Program-made: the position numbers and the translations under genes
Assembly: GCA_963762965.1 (NCBI GenBank)
Contig: CAVXME010000001.1
Coordinates: 1,426,001 to 1,490,000 of the forward strand
Length of the DNA: 64,000 nt
Source: DATBAX01 sp963762965
GTDB taxonomy: Bacteria > Acidobacteriota > Terriglobia > Terriglobales > Acidobacteriaceae
Reading direction: 5' to 3'
Shown: in pieces, positions 24,536 through 33,797 of the stretch
How positions within the stretch are numbered: position 1 is the first letter of the stretch
How the letters are laid out: every line of letters begins with the position of its first letter
The notes under the pieces: generated by a model
The model's input: only the letters and a program-made list of their open reading frames with translations
Databases searched by the model: none
Told to the model about the DNA's origin: nothing

Positions 24536-26137
24536 ATGAAAATTGTGGTTGCTGAAAAAATGTCGGCCTCGGCGGTGGATTTATTGCGCGAGCCCCACTG
24601 GACGGTCATTACCCCGGAACAGATCGATGGCAAGCTGGCGGAGCATTTGCAGACCGCGGATGCGCTGATCGTGCGCTCGGCAGTACAAGTGGATGCCGCG
24701 TTGCTGGAACATGCTCCCAAACTGCGGGTGATCGGGCGGGCGGGTGTGGGCGTGGACAACATTGAGCTGGAAGCGGCCACCCGCAAAGGCATTGCGGTGA
24801 TGAACACGCCGGGGGGAAACGCGGTGGCGGTGGCGGAACACACTTTGGGAGTGATGCTGGCCATGGCGCGCTTTACCTGCCGCGCCAATGAAACCATGCA
24901 CGCCGGCAAGTGGGACAAGAAATCGCTGCAAGGATCGGAGCTGCGCGGCAAAACGCTGGGCATTGTGGGCCTGGGAAAAATCGGCATGGAAGTCGCCAAG
25001 CGGGCCAAGGTGTTTGGCATGGAAGTGGTGGGGCATGATCCGTTCGTTTCGGCGGCGGTGGCGAAAGATCAGGGAATTCGTCTGGCCACCATGGACGAAA
25101 TTTATGCGGTCGCCAACTACCTGACGCTGCACGTTGGCCTCACCCCGCAGACCACAGGCATGATCAATGCTGAATCGTTGAAGAAAATGAAGAAGGGCGT
25201 GCGGCTGGTGAACTGTGCGCGGGGCGAGCTGGTGAATGAGGCGGACCTGGCGGAAGCGTTGAAGTCGGGACATGTGGCGGCAGCGGCGCTGGATGTTTTC
25301 GCTAAAGAGCCCCTGAAAGATTCGCCGTTCACCGCATTGGAAAGCGTCATCCTGACGCCGCACATCGCAGGTTCCACGAACGAGGCCCAGGAAGCGGTAG
25401 GGCAGCAGATCGCGATGCAGGTGAAAGAGTATCTGAAACATGGAGTCATCCAGAACGCGGTAAACGTACCGTCGGTGTCGCAGGAAGAGTATGAAGAACT
25501 GCAACCCTACATCGCGCTGGCGGAAAGGCTGGGATCATTCCTGGCGCAGGTGAGTCAAGGAACGCTGGAAGAAATTTCCCTAAGCTACAGCGGTCACATC
25601 GCGGAATGGAAAACGGAACTGATCCGCAATGCGGCGATCAAGGGGATTCTGAACGAGTCGCTGGAGGAAAAAGCGAACCTGGTGAATGCCGGAACCATCG
25701 CGTCCGCCCGCGGCTTGCGCATTCAGGAGACCCGAAAACCCAAAGCCCCGAAAGGTGGTTCGGGGAGCGTGCTTTCGATCCTGGTCAAAACCGCGAAGGA
25801 AGAGCATGTGGTCAAGGGCGCAGTGTTGCGGGAAGAAGCGCCGCGCTTGCTGCAAGTGGATGGTATTGATGTGGAAGCTCCGCTGGAGCGCGACCTGGTT
25901 TTTCTCCGCAACCAGGACGTGCCGGGCGTGATCGGGAAACTGGGTACCATCCTGGGGCAGCACGGGATCAACATTGCCAATTTCTCGCTGGGACGCCGCG
26001 CGGGCGAAGTGAAACCGGGTGTCCCCCGGGAAGCCATTGCCGTGGTACACGTGGATAGCTCCGTACCGGAGGCGGTGCTGGTGGAGCTTAGGAAAGTGCC
26101 TGCCGTGTCGGAGGCCAAAGCCATTCAGCTATTTTGA
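24536..26137 (+). CDS. serA: D-3-phosphoglycerate dehydrogenase (long, ACT-containing form)
   Basis: SerA oxidises 3-phosphoglycerate in the first step of serine synthesis. The 533-residue length marks the long form. It has a substrate/NAD domain (GRAGVGVDNIELEAAT; Rossmann motif GIVGLGKIGMEVAKRA; catalytic RGELVNEADL and HIAGSTNEAQEAVG), an intervening ASB domain about 320-450, and a C-terminal ACT domain (DVPGVIGKLGTILGQHGINI) that in relatives gives serine feedback inhibition. The start ATG 24536 is well placed. Confidence 0.96.
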   Translation: MKIVVAEKMSASAVDLLREPHWTVITPEQIDGKLAEHLQTADALIVRSAVQVDAALLEHAPKLRVIGRAGVGVDNIELEAATRKGIAVMNTPGGNAVAVAEHTLGVMLAMARFTCRANETMHAGKWDKKSLQGSELRGKTLGIVGLGKIGMEVAKRAKVFGMEVVGHDPFVSAAVAKDQGIRLATMDEIYAVANYLTLHVGLTPQTTGMINAESLKKMKKGVRLVNCARGELVNEADLAEALKSGHVAAAALDVFAKEPLKDSPFTALESVILTPHIAGSTNEAQEAVGQQIAMQVKEYLKHGVIQNAVNVPSVSQEEYEELQPYIALAERLGSFLAQVSQGTLEEISLSYSGHIAEWKTELIRNAAIKGILNESLEEKANLVNAGTIASARGLRIQETRKPKAPKGGSGSVLSILVKTAKEEHVVKGAVLREEAPRLLQVDGIDVEAPLERDLVFLRNQDVPGVIGKLGTILGQHGINIANFSLGRRAGEVKPGVPREAIAVVHVDSSVPEAVLVELRKVPAVSEAKAIQLF

Positions 26138-26147
26138 AAGCTGGCCA

Positions 26148-26222
26148 CGGATTTGCGGGGATTCTCGCGGATCAGAATAAATCAAAGAAAAATCCGCGAA
26201 GATCCGCGAAAATCCGTGGCGA
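26148..26222. repeat. ATCCGCGAAAATCCGTGGC-type intergenic repeat
   Basis: Just after serA the sequence GGCCACGGATTTGCGGGGAT is followed about 40 bases later by its near-complement GATCCGCGAAAATCCGTGGC, making an imperfect inverted repeat around an A/T-rich centre. It has no coding content and could fold at the end of the serA transcript. Confidence 0.5.
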
Positions 26223-26307
26223 AAAAAGACTCTAGTCGGTAGCCTACTAACTTCCTGCATCTAACATGGGAAGACATTCCAAACGGGACATCAAGGAGAA
26301 GCACCGG

Positions 26308-26922
26308 ATGCTTAAACGAGCAGGGATGGCAGTTGCGGTACTGCTTTTATTGACCGCTGCCGGGTTGGCGCAGGAGGACGGCCACTTCGACGTAAGCATT
26401 GGCGGAGCTGGTGTATTCACCCGGCAGTCCTCGGGCCATGGAATCATTCTTGACCCAACCAATTCCGCGGGACCGCTGATTTCGTTTCGGGTCAGGTTCA
26501 ATGCCAAGCACTCCATCGAAGCGAATTACAGTCACACCTATGACTCCCAGATCTTCACCGTGGGCTCCGACATTTACCGCATTCGATCGGCGGCCAGTGA
26601 GTTCGGCGCGGCCTATGTTTACAATCCGGTGCAGATCTGGAAGTTTGAACCTTTTGTGCTGGGCGGACTCGGCCGGCTGGGTTTCAAACCTGGAAATACC
26701 TACATCAATACTTACCAGGTGCCGGTGGCGGCGGTGTCGCAGAGCGAACTGGGGTTTATCTATGGTGGAGGAGTGGACTATCGCGTAGTTCCCCACGTGG
26801 CGGTGCGCCTGCAATACCGCGGGCTTATTTATCGAGTGCCGGATTTTAAGAATCCGGCTTTGTTTACCGGGGCATTGGGACAGATGGCGGAACCGTCGGT
26901 TGGGGTGGTGATCCGGTTCTAG
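26308..26922 (+). CDS. Outer-membrane beta-barrel protein (OmpA-like/Opa-like barrel)
   Basis: 204 residues from ATG 26308, preceded by AAGGAG at 26292-26297. An earlier in-frame ATG at 26266 lacks such a site. A signal peptide ends at AGLAQ. The rest alternates polar and hydrophobic residues in about eight strands (FEPFVLGGLGRLGF; GVDYRVVPHVAVRLQYRGL) and ends in VVIRF, whose terminal aromatic residue is the usual BAM recognition end. Function unknown; probably a small 8-stranded barrel. Confidence 0.8.
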   Translation: MLKRAGMAVAVLLLLTAAGLAQEDGHFDVSIGGAGVFTRQSSGHGIILDPTNSAGPLISFRVRFNAKHSIEANYSHTYDSQIFTVGSDIYRIRSAASEFGAAYVYNPVQIWKFEPFVLGGLGRLGFKPGNTYINTYQVPVAAVSQSELGFIYGGGVDYRVVPHVAVRLQYRGLIYRVPDFKNPALFTGALGQMAEPSVGVVIRF

Positions 26923-26977
26923 GGGCAGGCAAGAGCTTGAATCGCCGAGATCGCAAAGCACGCAGAGAAAACACAAT

Positions 26978-28123
26978 TCAGGAGTTGAGCGCTTGTTTGC
27001 GGAGCTTGCGGCTCTCGGCCAGCAGGGCCATGGAGTGCATGAGATTTTGCAGGGTGACGATGCCCACCAGCTTCTGGTCTTCCACCACGGGAATAATGCT
27101 CAGGTTGCGGGCGGTGAGTTTGCGGAAGGCCGAGGCCAGCGATTCCTTCTTCTGGGCCACTTCAAAAATGCGGTTCATCACGGCCTGCACGTAGCCGTTG
27201 CCTTCGGCGCGCAGGGCTTGCAGTATCTTCTGTTTGGAAATTACCCCCACCATGTCACTGCCGCGGATGACCGGGAAATCGTCCTGCAAGGAGTGGACGG
27301 CCTTTTCCAGTGCGTCTTCCAGGGTGTCGGCGGGAGAGAGCGTGGCAAAGTCGGTGAGCATGACGTCCTCAAGATGCACGGTCTCGAGCACGGATTGAAA
27401 AACCACTGAGCGTTCTTCCAGTTGCGCGGCGATCAGCAGGAAGAAGCCGATCAGGGAAATCCAGGCGCCGTCCGGGTTGTTCCACTGCATGTACTGCAAC
27501 ATTCCGGCCAGAATGAGCACCGTGGCGAGGCTGTTGCCAATGGAAACCGCGCGGCGCGTGGCCCGCACCGGGTCCATGTGGCGGCTGAACAAGGCACGGA
27601 GAACGCGGCCGCCGTCCATGGGATAAGCAGGCAGCAGATTGAATGCGGCCAACCACACATTGGCCCACACCAGGCTGCGCGGCAGGTTTCCGGAATAGAC
27701 GTAAGGATGCGCCCAGAGCTGGACCTGGGGAGCGGCCTCCAGCAAAATGGCCGCCGCCACCGCCGCAATCAGCAAGTTGACCAGCGGGCCGGCCAGGGCG
27801 ATGCGAATGTCGCGCTTCCAGGTTTGCTCGCCGGATTCGATTGGTTGCTGGGTTTCATCGAGCAGCGTGATGCCGCCGATGGGCAGCAGGACCACGGCTT
27901 TGATGGGAATGCCGGCATGCTGGCCGACCAGGGCGTGGCCGAATTCGTGAAGCACCACGCAGGCGAAAATGATGGCGACCAGTCCCAGGCTGCGGGGCGG
28001 GCTTACGGTGGTATGGGACGCCGATTCCGTCAGCACCACAAAGAACAACAGGAAGACAAATGTCAGGTGGATGCGGAGTTCGATTCCGAAGATGCGCCCC
28101 GCCGGTATGGACCAGTTTCTCAT
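26978..28123 (-). CDS. Site-2-type M50 metalloprotease with paired CBS domains
   Basis: 381 residues. A multi-helix membrane domain (1-235) carries the zinc motif HEFGH (about 59-63) and the third-ligand motif NLLPAYPMDGGR. A CBS pair follows at about 250-370 (VMLTDFATLSPADTLEDAL; LSIIPVVEDQKLVGIV). This is the group III rhomboid-like S2P layout, in which the CBS pair may sense nucleotides and gate intramembrane proteolysis. The substrate, often an anti-sigma factor or small peptide, is not evident from neighbours. Confidence 0.92.
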   Translation of the reverse strand: MRNWSIPAGRIFGIELRIHLTFVFLLFFVVLTESASHTTVSPPRSLGLVAIIFACVVLHEFGHALVGQHAGIPIKAVVLLPIGGITLLDETQQPIESGEQTWKRDIRIALAGPLVNLLIAAVAAAILLEAAPQVQLWAHPYVYSGNLPRSLVWANVWLAAFNLLPAYPMDGGRVLRALFSRHMDPVRATRRAVSIGNSLATVLILAGMLQYMQWNNPDGAWISLIGFFLLIAAQLEERSVVFQSVLETVHLEDVMLTDFATLSPADTLEDALEKAVHSLQDDFPVIRGSDMVGVISKQKILQALRAEGNGYVQAVMNRIFEVAQKKESLASAFRKLTARNLSIIPVVEDQKLVGIVTLQNLMHSMALLAESRKLRKQALNS

Positions 28124-28257
28124 CAGGAACGTGCCTGTTCTGCCGCTAAGACCATTCTATATAGTTAGAGGCTGAGGCGTATCGCGGATCGCCAGATTTG
28201 CGGCAATCGAAGGGATTAACACCGTGTGGAAGCCGGGACCGGTTATTTTCAATGGCC

Positions 28258-28328
28258 TTAGGCGCTGAAGCGCGTAATAATCCATAAAACCTTTTATCGC
28301 AGCGCTGAAGCGCTGCGCCACCCAAAAA
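28258..28328. repeat. GCGCTGAAGCGC-type palindromic repeats
   Basis: Two palindromes, GGCGCTGAAGCGC and GCAGCGCTGAAGCGCTGC, lie about 40 bases apart; the second is followed by GCCACCC and a run of A. They sit directly before rsmD, which begins only a few bases later. The same motif recurs at 18434-18500, 30213-30230 and 33142-33172. Confidence 0.6.
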
Positions 28329-28334
28329 CTCAAT

Positions 28335-28901
28335 ATGCGGGTCATCGCGGGAAAATACCGGAGTCGTGCTTTGCAGTCGCTGCGCGGGCTGGATGTTCGT
28401 CCTACGGCGGACCGTTTGCGGGAGACGCTTTTCAATGTGCTGACTGCGGGGAATCCGGAGGCGCTCGAAGGCACGGTGTGGGTGGACTTGTTCGCGGGTA
28501 CCGGGGCGGTGGGGATCGAGGCGCTGAGCCGGGGAGCCGGTATGGTGTACTTCGCGGAACCGGCGCCGCGGGTGGCCGCGCTCATTCGGGAGAATCTTGA
28601 GAGTTTGGGGGTGGAGAACGGTTTCCAGATATTGAAGCAGGGAGCGGTGTTCGCGCTGCGCGGTCTGGAGACGCAAAAAGTAACCGCCGGCTTTGTATTT
28701 CTCGATCCGCCTTATCGGTTGTCGGAGGCTTACCAGCACACGCTGGAAGCGCTGTCGAAATCCAGTGTGGTGAAAGCGGAGAGCGTGGTCATCGCGGAAC
28801 ACGAAAAGCGGTTTGATCCGGGAGAAGAGTTTGGAACCCTGCGGCGCTACCGAAAATTGGAACAGGGAGATGCGGCGTTGAGTTTTTACCGGAAGGCGTA
28901 G
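28335..28901 (+). CDS. rsmD: 16S rRNA m2G966 methyltransferase RsmD
   Basis: 188 residues. The N-terminal MRVIAGKYRSRALQSLRGLD and VRPTADRLRETLFNVL are diagnostic, followed by SAM motif DLFAGTGAVGIEALSRGA and catalytic DPPY (in FLDPPYRLSEAY). RsmD methylates N2 of G966 in 16S rRNA. The ATG lies 10 bases after a palindromic repeat and has no strong ribosome-binding site; the repeat seems to have displaced the normal leader. Confidence 0.93.
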   Translation: MRVIAGKYRSRALQSLRGLDVRPTADRLRETLFNVLTAGNPEALEGTVWVDLFAGTGAVGIEALSRGAGMVYFAEPAPRVAALIRENLESLGVENGFQILKQGAVFALRGLETQKVTAGFVFLDPPYRLSEAYQHTLEALSKSSVVKAESVVIAEHEKRFDPGEEFGTLRRYRKLEQGDAALSFYRKA

Positions 28902-28915
28902 GGCCAGACATCAAG

Positions 28916-29467
28916 CTACATCAGGATGTCGTTGACCCGGCGTACGATCGGGTGCTGCATTTCCAGCAAATCGTTTTTCACCATGTTGAGGCCGTAGACG
29001 CACTGCTCGAAATGGTTCGACAAACTGGCGAACAGCGGCGCGACCTTGGTGTATTCGAAGTGCTCGAACTTGGAGACGATGTAGTAGCTTTCCTTGCCGG
29101 CTTTTACCCATTCCACAAAATTTTCCACCCGCTGACGGCGCAGGCGGAAGTGGTTGATGCTTTCGGGAAACATGCCGGCAAAAAACAGCGTGTAGTCGCC
29201 AATGTGCTTACGGACCTGGCGTTCGCGATCGAAAGAAGGCGCGGGGCCGTACACGGGGTCGGACTCGACCAGCATTTCGCCGACGTCGGTCAGCGGCTTT
29301 CCGTCGGAGTTGCGGATCTTGTACATTTGATCGACCTCAATAAAGTCGACCAGCAGGTGGGCAACGTAGGCGACGATCTGGGGATCGCGGATGCCAATCT
29401 GCTCGGCATAGTGCCGCGCCACCAGTTCTTTGAAGAGCTGTTGCAGCGGATGCGATTCCGGTATCAT
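28916..29467 (-). CDS. Conserved hypothetical protein, 183 aa
   Basis: Start ATG 29467 follows a strong GGAGGTGA site nine bases upstream, so the extra 16 codons to 29515 are excluded. The protein is soluble and mainly helical, with LFKELVARHYAEQIGIRDPQ, a stretch reading VAHLLVDFIEVDQMYKI, and a His/Arg-rich middle. No catalytic motif is recognised. Convergent with rsmD, 14 bases apart. I believe relatives occur in Acidobacteriota, but that is unverified. Confidence 0.7.
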   Translation of the reverse strand: MIPESHPLQQLFKELVARHYAEQIGIRDPQIVAYVAHLLVDFIEVDQMYKIRNSDGKPLTDVGEMLVESDPVYGPAPSFDRERQVRKHIGDYTLFFAGMFPESINHFRLRRQRVENFVEWVKAGKESYYIVSKFEHFEYTKVAPLFASLSNHFEQCVYGLNMVKNDLLEMQHPIVRRVNDILM

Positions 29468-29730
29468 TTGCAACTCACCTCCGGGAAACCCGCACCTGGA
29501 GCAGGATTCCACCAAGCCTTGCTGATTACATATCGCAGCCTGTCCGGGAACACAAGTGACTTCCGTGTACCGGGCATGGCCCGATCGTGCACTTAGTTAA
29601 AACCCCGGTGGAAAACGAAGGTTTCTTGGGGTTTTTGGTTGGCAGAGTCGAGGGCGGACTGCCAACGCAAAAATTTGATTCGGCTGATTACACGTTTAAA
29701 ATCCTTCGCAGTTCATTGGGAGCAGAAATT

Positions 29731-30123
29731 ATGGAACGGCAAAACATTTCCAGCGGGACAGCGTGGGAACCCATCGTGGGATACTCGCGCGCGGTGAAGG
29801 TTGGAGATCACGTGCATGTGTCGGGGACAACTGCGACCGGGCCGGACGGCAAGATCGTTGGCATCGGCGATGTGTATGCCCAGGCGGTGCAGACGTTGAA
29901 GAACATTGAGTCCGCATTGAAGAAAGCCGGAGCCGGCATGAAAGATGTGGTGCGGACGCGCCTGTACGTGACCAACATCGCGGAGTGGGAAAAGGTCGGT
30001 AAAGCGCATGGAGAATTCTTCCGCGACATTCGTCCAGCAACCAGCATGGTCGAGGTGAAGGCGCTGATTTCGCCGGAAATTCTGGTGGAAATTGAAGCCG
30101 ATGCGGTGATCGTAGCGCGGTAG
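29731..30123 (+). CDS. RidA-family (YjgF/YER057c/UK114) protein
   Basis: 130 residues from ATG 29731 (MERQNISSGTAWE). The frame is open back to 29587 but only the chosen part matches the family. VHVSGTTATGPDGKIVGIGD, AQAVQTLKNIESALKKAGAG, DVVRTRLYVTNI and the C-terminal EIEADAVI fit RidA-like proteins. RidA hydrolyses reactive enamine/imine intermediates from PLP enzymes. The exact subgroup is uncertain because the key Arg after CNP is replaced in this divergent clade. Confidence 0.85.
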   Translation: MERQNISSGTAWEPIVGYSRAVKVGDHVHVSGTTATGPDGKIVGIGDVYAQAVQTLKNIESALKKAGAGMKDVVRTRLYVTNIAEWEKVGKAHGEFFRDIRPATSMVEVKALISPEILVEIEADAVIVAR

Positions 30124-30370
30124 TAGAATCTCTGAATCTCTGGTTTGTATCGGGATGGTTTGTATCAGGGCATCGCCTTCAGGCATGCCGCTAAGCGATC
30201 GAGTTAGAGAAACGCGCTTCAGCGCCTGCGTATCGCGTTGTGGACGCAGCGGCTAAAGCCTTTTCATTGCGTGACTAATTTGGCACGGCTGGGAAGCCGT
30301 GCCCTGATACGAACCTAATGTCCCCGAAGTTCTGGCCGAATTCCCTAGAGTCAGACTGGCACTCAGGAGT
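30124..30370. repeat. Gap with GCGCTTCAGCGC-type repeats
   Basis: The 247-base gap before the amidohydrolase genes holds CGCGCTTCAGCGCCTGCG (about 30213-30230), GCGGCTAAAGCCTTTTC (30249-30265) and ACGGCTGGGAAGCCGTG. All are short palindromes of the families described elsewhere in the window. No reading frame of note is present. Confidence 0.5.
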
Positions 30371-30376
30371 ATGAAA

Positions 30377-31735
30377 ATGAGATCCCTGCAATACGTTGCG
30401 CTTTTTCTCGTGATGGTCTGTCTGGGCGCTTCGGCACAGCAAAATACCCCAGCCCCCGCATCGCCGGTTACGGTGATCCGCGCGGGAACGTTGATTGACG
30501 GCAAGTCTGACACGGCCCGCCACAACGTAGTCATTGTGGTGCGCGGCAATCGCATTGAAAGCGTCTCGGATGCGAGTGCGAAAATTCCCGCGGGCGCGGC
30601 GGTCATTGATCTTTCCAAGGCCACAGTGCTGCCCGGGCTCATCGATTCCCACACCCATATTTTTCTCCAGGGAGAAGACCCCGCGCAGGGAGGTTACGAC
30701 GCCAACATTCTGAGATATCCGCTTTCGTTGCGCGCAGCGCGGGCCACGGTTGCGGTACGCCGTGCGCTGGAACAGGGATTCACCACGCTGCGCGATCTCG
30801 AAACCGAGGGTGCAGGCTACGGCGACGTGGGCATCAAGATGGCGATTGAAGGCGGCTACATCCCCGGGCCGCGGTTGTTTGTGGTTACGCGCGCGATTTC
30901 GACGACCGGCGGTTATTCGCTCACCGGCTACGCTCCCGAGTTGGATATGCCCAAAGGCGCACAGCTCATCGACGGGCCGGTCGAGGCGCGGAAGGCGGCG
31001 CGCGAACAACTCAACAACGGCGCGGACTGGATCAAGGTGTACATGACGTTCCGGTCGTGGGTCGGCAAGAATGGCGAACTGGTCTCGCAGCCTACGCTCA
31101 CGCTGGAAGAAATCAAGGCGATTGTTGATGAGACGCATGGCTGGGGAAAGAAAGTCGCGTGCCATGTCTACGGGGGAATCGGTTTGCGCCGCGCGCTCGA
31201 CGGTGGTTGCGATTCCATCGAGCACGGGCTTGACCTGCACGACGAAGACATCGCGCAGATGGTGAAGCAGGGCACCTGGTTTGTCCCGACGCTGGCGGTT
31301 TATTACGCTGACTGGGCTCCGGCCGATACGCCGGAAGGGCAGCGTGACCGTTTGCGCGCCTCGTTGCATGCCGTTTCCTTCCAGAAGGCGTTGAGGGCGG
31401 GAGTGAAAATTGTTTTCGGAACCGACATGGGCGGCATTCCCTGGACGGAATCGATCGCACAGGAGTTTCCGATTATGGTGAAGCTCGGCATGCCGCCGAT
31501 GGATGCGATCAAGAGCGCAACTTCGCGGGCGGCACAAATGCTCGACATGCAAGGTCAAATCGGCGTGGTGGCGCCGGGGGCGTTTGCGGACATGGTTGCC
31601 GTGAATGACGATCCTCTCAGTGACATCAAAGCTTTATCGAATGTGCAGTTTGTGATGAAAAACGGCGGCGTATTCAAGAACGACGTCAAAGAAGTTGCGC
31701 CGCCGCCGGAAAAGCCGGAGCGCAAGAAGAAATAA
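30377..31735 (+). CDS. Secreted amidohydrolase (Xaa-Pro dipeptidase-like), copy 1
   Basis: 452 residues from ATG 30377, seven bases after AGGAG; ATG 30371 is only one base from that box and is less likely. A signal peptide ends near GASAQ. The metal-binding HTH (in LPGLIDSHTHIF), the carboxylated-Lys region (NGADWIKVYM), the later His residues (ACHVYGG; SIEHG) and FGTDMGG match subtype-I amidohydrolases of the imidazolonepropionase/prolidase-like group. The C-terminus is Pro/Lys-rich. It forms a tandem pair with the next gene, 49 bases downstream. Confidence 0.88.
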   Translation: MRSLQYVALFLVMVCLGASAQQNTPAPASPVTVIRAGTLIDGKSDTARHNVVIVVRGNRIESVSDASAKIPAGAAVIDLSKATVLPGLIDSHTHIFLQGEDPAQGGYDANILRYPLSLRAARATVAVRRALEQGFTTLRDLETEGAGYGDVGIKMAIEGGYIPGPRLFVVTRAISTTGGYSLTGYAPELDMPKGAQLIDGPVEARKAAREQLNNGADWIKVYMTFRSWVGKNGELVSQPTLTLEEIKAIVDETHGWGKKVACHVYGGIGLRRALDGGCDSIEHGLDLHDEDIAQMVKQGTWFVPTLAVYYADWAPADTPEGQRDRLRASLHAVSFQKALRAGVKIVFGTDMGGIPWTESIAQEFPIMVKLGMPPMDAIKSATSRAAQMLDMQGQIGVVAPGAFADMVAVNDDPLSDIKALSNVQFVMKNGGVFKNDVKEVAPPPEKPERKKK

Positions 31736-31784
31736 TAAGGTTTTTTGCAACAAGAATAAAACCTAATCTCGAGGAATCGATCCA

Positions 31785-33089
31785 ATGATGAAAAGAGTTG
31801 CGACGCAATTATTGATTTCAGTTCTTGCTGTGTTTTTCGTGGCAGCCCCGAGCTACGGACAATCTTCCCCGCGGACGATCGTGAAAGCTGGTCATCTGCT
31901 CGATGTGAAAAGCGGAAAAACACTTTCCGGACAAGCGATTGTTATTGAGGGAGACAAGATTGTCAGTGTTGGGCCCGCGGGCGAGGTGAAGACTTCCGCA
32001 TCTGACCAGGTGATCGATCTTTCCAATGCCACGGTGTTGCCCGGGTTGATCGACGCTCACACGCATTTGACCGGCGATCCCAAAGATGTTGGCTACGAAA
32101 GCCTGGCGATCAGCGTTCCGCGCGAGGCCTTGACCGGCGCCAAGAATGCGCGGACCACGCTGCTGGCCGGATTTACTACGGTGCGCAATGTCGGCGCGAG
32201 CGGCTACACCGATGTGGCGCTGCGTGATGCCATCAATGCCGGGGATGTCCCGGGGCCGCGCATGCTGGTGAGCGGACCGCCACTAGGGATTACTGGTGGT
32301 CACTGCGATAACGATTTGCTGGCCTACGAGTATCACTCCAGCGCCGAAGGAGTCGCGGACGGTATTGCGGCAGTGCAGCACAAGGTGCGCGAGACCATCA
32401 AGTATGGCGCGGACTTGATCAAGATTTGCGCCACCGGCGGCGTGCTTTCGATGGGTGACAATCCGCAGGCCTCGCAATACACACTGGAGGAAATGAAAGC
32501 CATTGTTGCCGATGCGCACCGCCTGGGACGGAAAGTTGCAGCGCATGCGCATGGAGCGCAGGGAATTTTGTGGGCATCGGAAGCCGGCGTGGACTCGATT
32601 GAGCATGGCTCTTACATCGACGACGCAGGCATAGCGGAAATGAAGAAGAACGGAACCTATCTGGTGCCGACGTTATATCTGGGCGACTGGTTTCTGGAAA
32701 ATGCTTCCCAACTTCACGTCCCGCCATCGATTCTTGCCAAGGCGAAGGATGTGATGCCGGCGGCTCGCAAGAACATCGCTCACGCGTTTGCCAGTGGAGT
32801 GAAAGTGGCGTTTGGCACGGACGCGGCCGTCTATCCCCATGGATTGAATGCGCATGAATTTGCGGTGATGGTGAAGCTGGGGCTTTCGCCGCTGCAATCC
32901 ATTCAGGCAGCGACCATTAATGCCGCGGATTTGCTGGGATGGTCGGGGAAAGTGGGCGCGTTGGATGCAGGTGCGTGGGCCGACATCATTGCTGTGGACG
33001 GTGATCCGCTACAGGACGTGACCGTGCTGGAGCATGTGAAATTTGTGATGAAGGGCGGAGCGGTGGTGAAGAATGAGTATGGGAAGTGA
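31785..33089 (+). CDS. Secreted amidohydrolase (Xaa-Pro dipeptidase-like), copy 2
   Basis: 434 residues with a signal peptide ending PSYGQ. It is a paralogue of the preceding gene with the same motif order: VLPGLIDAHTHL, YGADLIKICATGGV (carboxylated Lys), VAAHAHGAQG, GVDSIEHGSY and FGTDAAVYPHG. Relatives of this secreted group cleave Xaa-Pro or Xaa-Arg/Lys dipeptides. The His/Gly content around the metal site differs slightly from copy 1, suggesting different side-chain preference. It arose by duplication and is probably in the same transcript. Confidence 0.9.
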   Translation: MMKRVATQLLISVLAVFFVAAPSYGQSSPRTIVKAGHLLDVKSGKTLSGQAIVIEGDKIVSVGPAGEVKTSASDQVIDLSNATVLPGLIDAHTHLTGDPKDVGYESLAISVPREALTGAKNARTTLLAGFTTVRNVGASGYTDVALRDAINAGDVPGPRMLVSGPPLGITGGHCDNDLLAYEYHSSAEGVADGIAAVQHKVRETIKYGADLIKICATGGVLSMGDNPQASQYTLEEMKAIVADAHRLGRKVAAHAHGAQGILWASEAGVDSIEHGSYIDDAGIAEMKKNGTYLVPTLYLGDWFLENASQLHVPPSILAKAKDVMPAARKNIAHAFASGVKVAFGTDAAVYPHGLNAHEFAVMVKLGLSPLQSIQAATINAADLLGWSGKVGALDAGAWADIIAVDGDPLQDVTVLEHVKFVMKGGAVVKNEYGK

Positions 33090-33182
33090 GGGTGGCGCCT
33101 CTGGGGCTGAAGCCCCGTGAACAAGAGCGGATGCATAGATCGCAGCGCTGAAGCGACTGCGCCACCCAAAAGCAGAAACAAA

Positions 33183-33212
33183 AAGGCCGGCTATCAAGCC
33201 GGCCTTCTTTTT
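33183..33212. terminator. Bidirectional Rho-independent terminator
   Basis: AAGGCCGGCT (33183-33192), loop ATCA, AGCCGGCCTT (33197-33206) is a perfect 10-bp stem followed on + by CTTTTT and on - by TT (33182-33181) then GTTTC. It lies between the ends of the plus-strand amidohydrolase gene and the minus-strand HU gene and serves both. Confidence 0.9.
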
Positions 33213-33228
33213 CCGAAATACAAACCGC

Positions 33229-33525
33229 TTACGGCTTCTTGGGCGCGATTGCATCCTTCGCAGCCTTGGCCACGCGGAACTTCACGACGGTCTTGGCCTT
33301 GATCTGAATGGGCTCGCCGGTCTGCGGATTGCGTCCGATGCGGGCCTTGCGGTGCGCCTTCACCAGGCGGCCGATGCCGGGAACGACGAATACACCGTTC
33401 TTCTTGGTTTCCTTGATGGCCGTATCGGCCAGGTGCTCCAAAAATGCCGCTGCTGTTTTGTTGTTGGTTTCCAGTTTCTCCGCCAGATGACGGACGAGCT
33501 GAGTTTTGGTCAAACCTGATGCCAT
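33229..33525 (-). CDS. HU/IHF-family DNA-binding protein
   Basis: 98 residues from ATG 33525 (MASGLTKTQLV), eight bases after GAGGAGG. The longer frame to 33570 is rejected. It has the HU helical base and the arm FVVPGIGRLVKAHRKARIGR with the RNPQTGEPIQI tip that inserts into the minor groove, and a Lys/Ala C-terminal helix. A nucleoid-associated dimer. It is followed 17 bases on by a strong terminator, consistent with a highly expressed single gene. Confidence 0.93.
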   Translation of the reverse strand: MASGLTKTQLVRHLAEKLETNNKTAAAFLEHLADTAIKETKKNGVFVVPGIGRLVKAHRKARIGRNPQTGEPIQIKAKTVVKFRVAKAAKDAIAPKKP

Positions 33526-33797
33526 GAATCCTCCTCGTTGAATTGACTGATGAATTTTCCTGCGATGCAAGCCATCTTATACCCGCATCCTGTGGAAAAG
33601 AAGCATTTCAGCCGCATTTTATGCGGTTTTTCTCGATTTGGAACCTCAAAATGCAGCAAAAACCGCTGTTTTCTGATCTTGTGCTGCTAGAAACGGGCCA
33701 ATTGTGCTATGCCGGAGCGATCGCGAGTGCATGTCATAATGCTTGTCCGCAGTAAAAGTTTAGCTTCTAGCTACTAGCTTGGGCAGGAGACGCGTCT

